A stretch of DNA of 13,031 nucleotides from Entrophospora sp. SA101 (taxonomy: Eukaryota; Glomeromycota; Glomeromycetes; Entrophosporales; Entrophosporaceae): contig CAUDNR010004308.1 in NCBI GenBank assembly GCA_958430865.1, forward strand, positions 43,820 to 56,850. Direction: 5' to 3'. The position numbers and the translations under genes were made by a program. Below are positions 1 to 6,860 of the stretch, piece after piece (the stretch's first letter is position 1; each line of letters opens with the position of its first letter). The notes under the pieces are model-generated. The model worked only from the letters and a program-made list of their open reading frames with translations, ran no database searches and was not told the origin of the DNA.

Positions 1-2
1 CA

Positions 3-311
3 AACAATACACCAAAATTCTATATTGAACTAGCATTCAAATGCATGGATGCTAATCCAGATAAACGTCCAACTGCTGGTGAAATTTATGAGATTATTGA
101 TTTTTGGAACGATTCATTTCATGAGGAGATGCTTGAAGATTATGAATATCCCAAAAAACAAAGGGATGAATATGAATCAATTAGAAAAGAATTTGAGAAA
201 ATGGATAAAATAAAATTTGATCCTTCAACAATTACTACAGTAATTCATCCAAATGCAGTTTATACTAGCAGATTATTAAAATTTACAAACCTTCCCTGTG
301 AATTCCAATAA
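3..311 (+). CDS. Protein kinase, C-terminal end only (5' part outside window)
   Basis: The frame is open from the window edge, so the gene starts upstream. The first residues read NNTPKFYIELAFKCMDANPD, followed by KRPTA. The CMDxxPxKRPTA pattern is kinase subdomain XI, holding the conserved Arg of the C-lobe. About 80 residues follow: an acidic/basic helical stretch, then HPNAVYTSRLLKFTNLP. From memory, this tail closes many kinases of the large Rhizophagus tyrosine-kinase-like family, usually continuing as NLPEPVNS. Here the frame ends at once as CEFQ-stop. The +1 frame from 295 reads PVNSNKV and runs to a stop at 349-351, so a small indel near 291-297 may have truncated the tail. Catalytic motifs (VAIK, HRD, DFG) lie outside the window, so activity and exact subfamily cannot be judged. 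The call as kinase C-lobe is firm; whether the gene is functional is not. Confidence 0.8.
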   Translation, partial: NNTPKFYIELAFKCMDANPDKRPTAGEIYEIIDFWNDSFHEEMLEDYEYPKKQRDEYESIRKEFEKMDKIKFDPSTITTVIHPNAVYTSRLLKFTNLPCEFQ

Positions 312-312
312 A
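307..312 (+). terminator. AATAAA polyadenylation signal overlapping the kinase stop codon
   Basis: A perfect AATAAA lies across the TAA stop of the kinase frame (309-311). In this AT-rich DNA such hexamers are common by chance, so its use as a poly(A) signal is only a possibility. If the original frame ended at 349-351, the hexamer would be inside coding sequence. Confidence 0.25.
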
Positions 313-617
313 GTAACAATTATTAGTAACAATAATGGTAATTATCATTAATTATTCAATTATTAATTTTAAAATTTAGTAACAATATTAACATTATGAT
401 GTTATAAATTATAGTTTCTCATTTAATGGATATAAATATTTAGATTAATTTGATTATTTATATTTAATAATGATATTATATAAAGGTAATAACTTCTCAC
501 AATTATCATATCTTTTGATCTTTCTTTTCATTTTGAAATTTGGATGTCAAATATGCACACAAAAAATAAATATAATTAATATGTTTGTTAAACTTTTTTG
601 TTGTAAAAGCAGTTATT
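312..617. other. AT-rich spacer
   Basis: I see no gene here. The sequence is A/T runs with several ATTAAT-type stretches. The short open frame starting at 470 has no recognisable protein features and runs into the first MITE, so I do not treat it as coding. Confidence 0.6.
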
Positions 618-625
618 GGTTAATG

Positions 626-759
626 CAGGGTTGGCAAATTGACTGGTCCATTGAGAACTGATGAATTTTGGACTGGTCCATTGCCATTAATAAAATACTA
701 AATATGGTTAAGGTGTTACACTGATGGACCATCAATGGACTGCACATTTGCCAACCCTG
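626..759 (+). mobile_element. hAT-type MITE, copy 1 (134 bp) with 8-bp target duplication
   Basis: The element begins CAGGGTTGGCAAAT and ends with its exact reverse complement ATTTGCCAACCCTG, giving 14-bp perfect terminal inverted repeats. It is flanked by a perfect 8-bp direct repeat, GGTTAATG, at 618-625 and 760-767. An 8-bp target duplication with CAGGG termini is the signature of hAT-superfamily elements. With only 134 bp and no coding frame it must be non-autonomous. A subterminal segment, GACTGGTCCATTG, occurs twice (641-653 and 671-683) and in related form near the right end, as expected for subterminal transposase-binding motifs in hAT elements. It is the longer version of the element at 1032-1129. 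Confidence 0.93.
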
Positions 760-777
760 GGTTAATGAATATCACAA

Positions 778-1580
778 AATAATAAAAAGTATTTAGATGA
801 TGCTGATCTTGTTGTTGATCTTCAAGCTATTCTCACAGAATTATATGAAAGAAAACCTTTTACAAATTATGTCCATAGGAATGACTATGAATCACTTTGG
901 GCAAAGAACTTATGTTATTTTGTAAGTTTTGTGTGAAATTTTTGATCTTTTTGATTTTTGTCAATATTATTTACACATCAAAATTACCAAATTTATTAGA
1001 AAAAAAGACCATTACTAATAGCAGTTCATCACAGGGTTGGAAAATTGACTGGTTTGCCATAGTAAAACACTAAATATGGTTAAAGTGTTACATTAATGGA
1101 CCCAATGGACTGCACATTTGCCAACCCTGGTTCATCAGAACTAAAATATAGGGAAGAAATAATATACCCTATATTTGCTAAAGTATTTCATGATGTGAGT
1201 GTTTGTTTTGGATTGAAATGTAAGTAATTTTTGTGAACCTATTCTTAATTAGATGAACCTAATTGTTTACATATTTTGTACTAGTGGCGAACTGGAGAAT
1301 TCAATAAATGAGTTTCAGAAAATAAAGCTAACAAAGCAAATTAAAATCAGAAAATTGGTTTTGAGCATGATGGAATCATCCATCTTAATTTACATGGAGA
1401 AAATATACAAGTTGATTTTGTTGAAGTGGTTGGAAATTCATTTAATAAGATTTATCAGATAGAAATGAAGATTTAGAGAAATTAATGAAAGCATGATATT
1501 ATATTTCTACTATATGGTTTAAACTAAACTTATTAGCAGAATTGATTTTTTCAAGAATAATTTTGACTAATGACTGTTAA
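778..1580 (+). pseudogene. Decayed gene remnant of unknown function, interrupted by MITE copy 2
   Basis: Three protein-like blocks can be read on the plus strand. The first (778-921) contains LQAILTELYERKPF and ESLWAKNLCYF, and ends at a GTAAGT donor at 922. The second (about 1002-1194) reads KTITNSSS, is cut by the MITE, and resumes in frame as ELKYREEIIYPIFAKVFHD before GTGAGT at 1195. The third (about 1351-1493) contains FEHDGIIHLNLHGE and VDFVEVVGNSFNK, shifts frame near 1457, then reads NEDLEKLMKA before a stop at 1494. The phrase VEVVGN...DLEKLMKA resembles an uncharacterised family I associate with Rhizophagus genomes. I cannot name a function. The transposon insertion, the frameshift and several stops mark it as a pseudogene. 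Exact intron ends are not certain. Confidence 0.6.
1032..1129 (+). mobile_element. hAT-type MITE, copy 2 (98 bp) with 8-bp target duplication
   Basis: This is a second copy of the element at 626-759, in the same orientation. The left end CAGGGTTGGAAAAT has one change from the right-end complement CAGGGTTGGCAAAT. The internal block (AAATATGGTTAA, GTGTTACA/T) and the right end (AATGGACTGCACATTTG) match copy 1. The duplicated GACTGGTCCATTG segment of copy 1 is missing, which explains the shorter length. The target duplication GTTCATCA is perfect at 1024-1031 and 1130-1137. The insertion lies in protein-like sequence: element plus one duplication adds 106 bp, not a multiple of three, so it breaks the frame of the surrounding remnant. 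Confidence 0.93.
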
Positions 1581-1636
1581 ATCTTCCAATATAAGTTTTA
1601 ATTTATATGCAATAAGGAAAAATACATAAATAACAT

Positions 1637-1642
1637 TTTATT
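1637..1642 (-). terminator. AATAAA poly(A) signal candidate for the membrane/zinc-knuckle gene
   Basis: On the minus strand an AATAAA lies about 15 bases after the TAA stop of the gene ending at 1657. Position and spacing are plausible for a poly(A) signal, although the hexamer is frequent in AT-rich DNA. Confidence 0.35.
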
Positions 1643-1656
1643 AATATGCTAATTTA

Positions 1657-2790
1657 CTACTTATAAAACTCATTATTTTTTAAATAATCATTATAAAAAT
1701 TTTCTCCAAAAGATCCTCTTAAAATCATAAGCAAATTTTTTGTTAATACTATTTCGCAGTCAATAGTGAGATGCTTGCTTGAATTGCACTTGGTGCATCC
1801 AATATTATTACCATTATAATAATTTCCACTGGTGCTGCTATAGTGTTGATTGCATTGTTGCGGTTGTGAATTGTTCCTTTGTGAAGTATAAATGGGAGCT
1901 TTGCCTTTACTTTGAGGTCTATCATTTCTAATTCTATAATAGTTATTTGTAGAATTTTTCAATTCTTCTCCGAACATAGAAGCTTTCGTTAGCCAATGAT
2001 TGTTTTTATCATCATATTCATTGTTTGATTCCCAAACATTGTTATCTAATTTATTAAGTCTGTTGTCATAAGCTTCTTGAAATGTAACACTTCTAGAAGC
2101 CTCATTGCACCAATCAAAATTACTATCATCGGTAATTGGATAATTTGAGATCTGTTGTTGATGATCACAACTAACTGTTTCGGATTTAGGTCCAATATCT
2201 TTATTCATCCAAGGTTTTTTATAATCAGAGCTAAAGCCAACATATTGATCATGATTTTCATGTGATCTAGCGCTTTTGGTATCATTAATTTTTGCAACAT
2301 CGCCACCAACTGTTTCGGATTCGGGTTCAATATTATCATTATCCATACGAGATTCTTCATAATCAGAAATATCAACAGGTTCATCATGGATTTCTTGCAA
2401 TGAGACATTCTTGGGATCATTAATTTTTGCAACATCAACACTAGGATCTGGTTTATTTTCAAAATCGGCAGCTTCTTGATAATTTGAATCTTTAGCATTA
2501 GCATCATTGTCTTTTAAAGATTTGGCATTATCATTAACATTTGTTTTAGGCGGTAACTCGTCTTTTTGATCCATACAAGTGCCCAAATTAGCTGTACTAC
2601 TATCATGGCTTTTATTCTCACTTGGTAACAATGAATATTCTTCAAAAAAGTCGTCGTTGGTTTGTACACCAACATCGCGGAATGTTTTTTGGTTCGTGAT
2701 TGTCCCAATATCAGTAGAACATGCTTTTCGTTTCTTACATATGACAAATATAGCAATTTCAATAATAATAGCAATTAGAATTAATATCAT
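1657..2790 (-). CDS. Membrane-anchored protein with internal repeat and CCHC zinc knuckle
   Basis: An uninterrupted 377-residue frame whose length, without introns, argues it is real. Residues 1-18 (MILILIAIIIEIAIFVIC) are one hydrophobic segment followed by KKRK, so it is a single-pass anchor. By the positive-inside rule the long C-terminal part should be cytosolic. The start at 2790 is chosen because it places this anchor at the N-terminus. Residues 45-210 are acidic and rich in Asp, Asn, Ser and Lys, and include two tandem copies of a 45-residue unit (119-163 and 164-209, each opening DVAKIND and closing SETV). Residues 280-330 are rich in Asn, Gln, Tyr and Ser. C332, C335, H340 and C345 form an exact CX2CX4HX4C zinc knuckle, a fold usually binding RNA or single-stranded DNA. 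RDVGVQTND at 38-46 resembles a dynein-light-chain (LC8) docking motif. I do not recognise the family; a retroelement Gag origin is possible but no protease or polymerase lies nearby. Confidence 0.7.
   Translation of the reverse strand: MILILIAIIIEIAIFVICKKRKACSTDIGTITNQKTFRDVGVQTNDDFFEEYSLLPSENKSHDSSTANLGTCMDQKDELPPKTNVNDNAKSLKDNDANAKDSNYQEAADFENKPDPSVDVAKINDPKNVSLQEIHDEPVDISDYEESRMDNDNIEPESETVGGDVAKINDTKSARSHENHDQYVGFSSDYKKPWMNKDIGPKSETVSCDHQQQISNYPITDDSNFDWCNEASRSVTFQEAYDNRLNKLDNNVWESNNEYDDKNNHWLTKASMFGEELKNSTNNYYRIRNDRPQSKGKAPIYTSQRNNSQPQQCNQHYSSTSGNYYNGNNIGCTKCNSSKHLTIDCEIVLTKNLLMILRGSFGENFYNDYLKNNEFYK
2164..2436 (-). repeat. Tandem coding duplication inside the membrane/zinc-knuckle gene
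   Basis: Two consecutive units of 135 and 138 bp (minus strand 2436-2302 and 2301-2164) encode related segments: DVAKINDPKNVSLQEIHDEP and DVAKINDTKSARSHENHDQY begin them, and EPESETVGG and GPKSETVSC end them. DNA identity is obvious at the start of each unit. In between, the second copy has diverged mainly by amino-acid replacement, with one extra residue and no stop. The reading frame is kept, consistent with a gene still under protein-level constraint. Confidence 0.75.
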
Positions 2791-3520
2791 TTTTGTTTAT
2801 GTTTATATGTGAACGTATTAAATGTGTAGAAGGAGAATATCAGTTGAAATTTTTCATTTATGTGAGATTTTTTTTATAAAAAGAATTATTAATATTAATT
2901 ATTTCACAATGGAACATTTTAAGAAGAAAGATTTGCGACAAGGATCTGCGGGCTTAAGATACTTGTACTTAAAAGCCCCCTTCTCAACGAACATGGAAAC
3001 ATGATGGATTAACAAATAATACTTGAAGCCTTTCGACATTTCTTTGATCGCTTTATTCAATACTTTATATTAAATACTTATTTAAAATCATTATAATTAT
3101 TTTAATATCTAATATTTAAAAGAAGGTTAATCTGATCGAAACGAAAAATTCAAGAGTCGTCTAGTACTAGTACTAGGTTTTTGCACTTTCCTTTTTGAGA
3201 AGTCCGTTGAAGCCTCTTTTTACATTCATGAATAACCTTTTTTGGTTTAGGAGCTTTGATGGATAGATAATTCATGGAAAATTGCAGATTAAAGGGTATA
3301 TATACACCCAATGTAAGATTCTCGAGATCTCATAATTTTATAGGTGAAATAACAGCAGAGTTTTGTTAACAAAAAGATCGAAGCCTTTAAAGAGGATAAA
3401 AATTTGCTTATGATCAATATCAAAAGGTCTGAGATATGAGAGGTATGTAAATACTTACAAAAGAGAAAAAAAAAATTTTTTTAATATATTGGAAACTGGG
3501 AACTCGGTGCTGTAGTGTAT
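2791..3520. other. Intergenic region with a 16-bp palindrome
   Basis: No gene is supported. The stretch next to 2790 must hold the promoter of the minus-strand gene but I see no distinctive element. At 3161-3176 there is a perfect 16-bp palindrome made of CTAGTA units (CTAGTACTAGTACTAG). The short open frame at 2822-3004 (+) has no features and unusual composition for a protein; I treat it as chance. Confidence 0.5.
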
Positions 3521-3527
3521 ATATTTT

Positions 3528-3823
3528 TTATATTTCAATCGCAGTTATTAACAAGTTCTGAAGTCCCACAGGTATAAAATTACTATTTAGAATTAAATAG
3601 GTCTTCTGATTCAGGATTCTTGGTGACTTTTTGGTTTTGGTTAATTCTTTTTCTACTAAAGTATTAAAAATAGCATTATTGTTTATATGAACAACCCTAC
3701 TTACTTCTACCAGAACCAACACGTGACAATTTTGGTATTGAACATTTGGTTTCTTCCTTTGCTTTAATTCTTTTTTTTTTTTGATATAGTACAAGTCATA
3801 GGAGCACCTTGACTACAAGCCAT
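3528..3823 (-). CDS. Possible small two-exon gene, unknown function
   Basis: On the minus strand an ATG at 3823 opens MACSQGAPMTCTISKKKRIK, then a basic stretch ending KLSRVGSGR. It reaches a consensus donor GTAAGT whose G is at 3704. An acceptor TTTAG precedes about 3658-3655. Splicing there in matching phase continues as EKELTKTKKSPRILNQKTYL and on to a TAA at 3530-3528. The intron would be about 45-50 bp, short for this genome. The protein would be roughly 80 residues and basic. No domain is recognised. The alternative is a decayed gene fragment, since a different frame of the second part (NQKVTKNPESEDLFNSK) looks equally protein-like. Confidence 0.25.
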
Positions 3824-4632
3824 TTTGTAAGTTTATACAAAGAGTAAAATTTCTCACAAACAGGCATATAAAGTTCTATTTTTTTAAAAAGGAATTGGAA
3901 AAATGTATTTTTTTCACGCGAAAATATAGTAATAGTAATAGGTGACGATCCGAATTAATACTTTTTAAAAATATATAAAATAAATAAATATGGAAAAAAA
4001 ATCAATATCTAAATCGACATCAATGTTCAAATGGTTTTTAGAAAGATGGATGATACCTAACAAATCAATGAATAGGACATTGATTGGACTATGGTTGCTT
4101 TCCAAAACTCCATCAGCAGTTTTGACATGTTACACACTAATTGTTTATTAGAATTTCGGCAGAGTTTCACATTGGGGGTTTTGACAATTGGCGGAGTTAC
4201 ATAATAATTGTTTATTAGAGTTTCAGCAGTCATTAAGAGGCTTCAGCAAGTAATCTTAGATTAGCCACTTACATCAATTTTAAAGTAATCTTAAATGTAA
4301 ATTTACATTTTTGACCAGGGACAGTTGCTGGACTGCCCGAAAGTTTAGTGATGGCCTATAAAGCCCAGGACACCAGGTCAATTTGAAAATTTTTAGTGAT
4401 GAGAACCTAAAAATTTTAGTTATGTTGCCTAATACTAAAATTTTGTAATAGGATTTCTCACCCTGTGTGCAACTTTGAGAAGAATGCAAGGATAAAATTC
4501 CCGTGACAAATTTATTATTTTGAAATACAAAATATAAATATTGAAATTGAAAATGTTTCAAGTATCTAACTTTTATATATAGAGAAATTGATAACAGGCT
4601 ATTTATAATGACAAAGTCACGGTATAAATAAA
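3824..4632. other. Intergenic region; contains one dispersed repeat copy
   Basis: No gene is supported. The small minus-strand open frame at 4280-4561 is mostly a translation of AT-rich and repeat sequence. Copy A of the dispersed repeat lies at about 4118-4256. From 4386 to 4450 there are three versions of an AAAATTTTAG-like segment in alternating orientation, which could form hairpins but has no known role. Confidence 0.45.
4118..4256 (+). repeat. Dispersed repeat, copy A
   Basis: Matches the sequence at 5939-6052 in the same orientation. Shared landmarks in order are GGGGTTTTGRCAAT, YGGCRGAGTT, AATTGTTWATTAG, a TTTYRGCAGTCAYTAAGAGG segment, and AGGAAGCAA/CAGCAAGTAA followed by CTTA. The first part of copy A (about 4130-4172: ACACACTAATTGTTTATTAG, then TTTCGGCAGAGTTTC) is itself a partial duplicate of the second part. 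No terminal inverted repeats, target duplication or coding frame were found, so the class (SINE, LTR fragment or other) is unknown. Confidence 0.65.
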
Positions 4633-5198
4633 TTATTTATACTTAAAAAGATCATCAGGACGAACCCATTCACTCTTAATTCGTTCTCTCAAATTTTTTC
4701 TCAAAATTTTCCCAGAAGGACTTTTAGGTATCTTATCAATAATCTAGACACCGCCACGTAATTTTTTATGAGGAGCAACTTTTCCAGCTACATGATCTTG
4801 AATTAGTTTTTGGGTTTTGTTGGTGATCATTGGTAGTACAACATAGACGACTGGTAATTCTATCGCGTCTTGTTCTGAATATATACCAACTACAGCTGCA
4901 TCGAAAATAATGGGATTAGTAAGTAGGACTGATTCGAGTTCTGCAGGTGCAACTTGATAGACCTAAAAAATTTTTTTGAGGTGATGGTGATGGGAAAAAT
5001 TGATTAGAAAAAAAGAAAAATGGCAAACCTTATATTTGATAAGTTCTTTTACACGATCAACCAAAAAAATAAAAGAGAATATTTTATTTTATGATATTAC
5101 AATAATCTACCATTTTCATTAATAAAAGCAACATCTCCGGTATGGAAAAATCCATCTTTACCAATACATTCTTTAGTGGCCTGTTTATTAAGATAATC
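4633..5198 (-). pseudogene. Acyl-CoA synthetase (4-coumarate-CoA-ligase-like), broken C-terminal fragment
   Basis: This reads as the last ~170 residues of an ANL-superfamily adenylating enzyme, which activates a carboxylic acid with ATP and transfers it to CoA. A first block (5198-5101) has GKDGFFHTGDVAFINENG, including the TGD motif. A second (5061-5029) gives VDRVKELIKYK, the hinge region. A 66-bp GT-AG intron (5028-4963) leads to QVAPAELESVLL. Then come GKVAPHKKLRGGV and PKSPSGKILRKNLRERIK, including the catalytic C-terminal Lys of the PSGKILR motif, ending at TAA 4635-4633. It is broken: an in-frame TAG at 4746-4744 splits RGGV from IIDKIP, and the intron expected between the first two blocks has a donor (GTAATA at 5100) but no AG before 5061. 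The N-terminal ~400 residues with the AMP-binding P-loop motif are not found upstream. In Rhizophagus-like fungi such enzymes belong to large families, so a surviving paralogue is likely. Confidence 0.85.
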
Positions 5199-5564
5199 CT
5201 ATTTTTATTTTTTTCAGACATTCAAAAACATTTGAACCATATATCAAAAATGAAATAAATGAATTTATTTTACAAAGTCTACATTTTCTAAACTCTTGAA
5301 CATTCTGGACAACATCATATTGATGGTTATTTTTGTTCAGTTGATTTAGAAGAATCACGCATTACCTTTCCGCCTCGTTTTTCATTGATTTTTTATAAGC
5401 ATTAAATCCTGGATATCAACCATCTTCAAGAAAAGCGATATATACGAAAATGGAGATCCACATTCTTATTTACTGTAATTAGATGATTAATAGATAAAAT
5501 TTTTTGTGTTTATGTTTATAATAATAATAATGTTTTTTAAAAGCGGTCTAACTGCATCGTGTTT
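5199..5564. other. Spacer with no supported gene
   Basis: A plus-strand segment near 5310-5390 reads HIDGYFCSVDLEESRITFPP and looks protein-like for about 30 residues, but it has stops on both sides and I cannot match it to a family. It may be another decayed fragment. The expected upstream part of the acyl-CoA synthetase is not recognisable on the minus strand. Confidence 0.4.
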
Positions 5565-5680
5565 ATGTTGCAACATTATGTATAATATGTAAAATTACGG
5601 ATATGTTGCAACATTACGGGTATGTTGTAACATTACGGTTTTGTTGCAACAAAAGAGGCAGATTGTTGCAAAATTGCAAC
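5565..5680. repeat. GTTGCAAC palindrome cluster with 19-bp periodicity
   Basis: The self-complementary octamer GTTGCAAC occurs at 5567-5574, 5605-5612 and 5643-5650, with a one-base variant (GTTGTAAC) at 5624-5631. Starts are spaced 38, 19 and 19 bases. The two middle units are near-identical 19-mers (ATGTTGCAACATTACGGGT at 5603-5621 and the variant at 5622-5640). A further near-palindrome, GTTGCAAAATTGCAAC, lies at 5665-5680. It could be a short degenerate tandem repeat or a cluster of protein-binding sites; it leads directly into the open frame at 5631-5885. Confidence 0.7.
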
Positions 5681-5885
5681 ATTTGATATTGATTACAGGG
5701 GACAAGCTTGGTTTGCTTATGCTGGTAAAAATATAAGGATAAACCAGAGTAATTGTCTCGCAATATGTAAAAGATGTGCAACAAAAGGATTCAATAATGC
5801 TAAAACCGAAGTCCAAAGATTTAAGAATTTCAAACACAGTGAAAAGCACCTTGAAATAATCAAAAATAATTGCAAAATAGATTAG
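5631..5885 (+). pseudogene. Open frame with BED/C2H2-like zinc finger, possible hAT transposase remnant
   Basis: An 84-codon open frame without an ATG runs from the stop at 5628-5630 to the TAG at 5883-5885. Its composition is protein-like. It contains DIDYRGQAWFAYAG, then C46, C49, H69 and H73 in the order CKRCATKGFNN ... RFKNFKHSEKHLEII. The layout Trp, CX2C, a Gly-Phe-Asn phrase, then HX3H with SEKHL resembles the BED/TTF-type DNA-binding finger at the N-terminus of many hAT transposases. No DDE catalytic region follows. The match is by eye and short. Because there is no start codon it is either an internal exon of an unrecognised gene or a remnant; I favour a remnant. Notable because hAT-type MITEs lie in the same window. 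Confidence 0.4.
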
Positions 5886-5938
5886 AAATATCTGCTCACA
5901 CTATGGTTTTCTGCTAGAAACCAATTGGTAAAGTTTTG

Positions 5939-6052
5939 GATAATTGTTTCGTCGTTTGGGGTTTTGGCAATCGGCAGAGTTTCGGCAAGGTACACACTAA
6001 TTGTTAATTAGGGTTTTGGCAGTCACTAAGAGGTTTTAGGAAGCAACCTTAA
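5939..6052 (+). repeat. Dispersed repeat, copy B
   Basis: Second copy of the repeat described at 4118-4256, same orientation. GGGGTTTTGGCAATCGGCAG, TACACACTAATTGTTAATTA and CAGTCACTAAGAGG align without large gaps except that copy A has a shortened segment after the GGCGGAGTT block. Copy B looks closer to a full unit because the GTTTCGGCAAGG segment is kept. It carries no coding frame. Confidence 0.65.
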
Positions 6053-6542
6053 CTCGCACATACCAAATTAAATATAATACTACTATTTGCAATTAGAATA
6101 ATAGATGAGGATTTTATTTTTTATATATGTATGTACATATGTTCCTATATTTATATTTTGATTAATTATTTTAGGTGATACTAATATTAATATTGAATTT
6201 GTTACTTTTTCAGAAACTTCCACTTCTGCTAGATCAATTAAATGTGAAAGAACTTTAGAAAATTTTCTTTTATCACTATTTATACGAATAAAAATAAAAA
6301 AATTTCATTGGCTGAATTCTTTGAATCCCAGTGTAACCTTGTATTCCGAATAACAACAACAACAATAATAATAACACCGAGTTAATAAAATTGCTTGATC
6401 ATTCAATTTAATGAAAGTATATTTTAATAAATAAGTAAATTTTATACGTTAGATTATAAAATATATTAATAACATCAATATATTAGTACAAACAAATCCT
6501 ATTTATAATTAAGTCATGTGATCGACGCGATGTTCTCTAAAA
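6053..6542. other. Spacer with a short triplet-repeat tract
   Basis: No gene is supported. A GTGATACTAATATT...TTTTTCAG stretch at 6175-6212 looks like a short intron with a TACTAAT branch point, followed by a 44-codon open stretch (ETSTSARSIKCERTLENFLL), but nothing upstream forms a matching exon. At 6352-6374 there is an (AAC)n/(AAT)n microsatellite. Confidence 0.4.
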
Positions 6543-6860
6543 TTGATTACAACAATGATATCGACAGCAGTAGCTACCTCAAACGAGAGGCTACGACAAC
6601 AGCGATATTTAAAAGAACGACAACAAAGAAGGCAGCGCCACAGCAGCAACGGCAACGACAGTATCGACGATAGTGATGTTAATAAGAATAATAATATCCA
6701 TAGTAATAATAATTATTCTTATGACAATGATAATAATGATGATAATAACAACAATGAACAAATAATAACAACAATCATGACGATAATGATGACGATAATG
6801 ATAACAATAGAATGGACCTTTTTAAAAAAAAAATTTTTGTTTTTATTAATAAATAGTTAA
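6543..6860 (+). repeat. Low-complexity triplet-rich tract
   Basis: The DNA is dominated by imperfect CAA, CAG, GAT, AAT and ACA triplets. It leaves a 105-codon frame open, which reads as Gln/Arg-rich, then Asn/Asp-rich, then Met/Ile/Thr-rich sequence, as expected when triplet repeats are simply translated. No domain, splice context or conserved segment supports a gene. Confidence 0.6.

Noticed and set aside
1253..1462. 69-codon plus-strand frame
   Set aside because: It is the wrong frame of the pseudogene; the +1 frame gives the convincing FEHDGIIHLNLHGE and VEVVGN peptides.
2205..2507. 100-codon minus-strand Met/Leu/Ile-rich frame
   Set aside because: Shadow of the 377-residue gene in another frame; its apparent repeat and hydrophobicity come from the duplicated acidic module.
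4316..4465. Segment beginning CAGGG and ending CCCTG, resembling another hAT MITE
   Set aside because: The inverted match decays after 5 bases (CAGGGACAG against CAGGGTGAG) and the flanking 8-mers TTTTTGAC-like and TGTGCAAC do not match, so there is no target duplication.
4280..4561. 93-codon minus-strand frame
   Set aside because: Composition follows the AT-rich inverted segments; no domain, splice pattern or homologous-looking block.
6543..6860. 105-codon open frame rich in Gln, Arg, Asn and Asp
   Set aside because: It is explained by translation of triplet-rich low-complexity DNA; no domain, splice context or conserved block.
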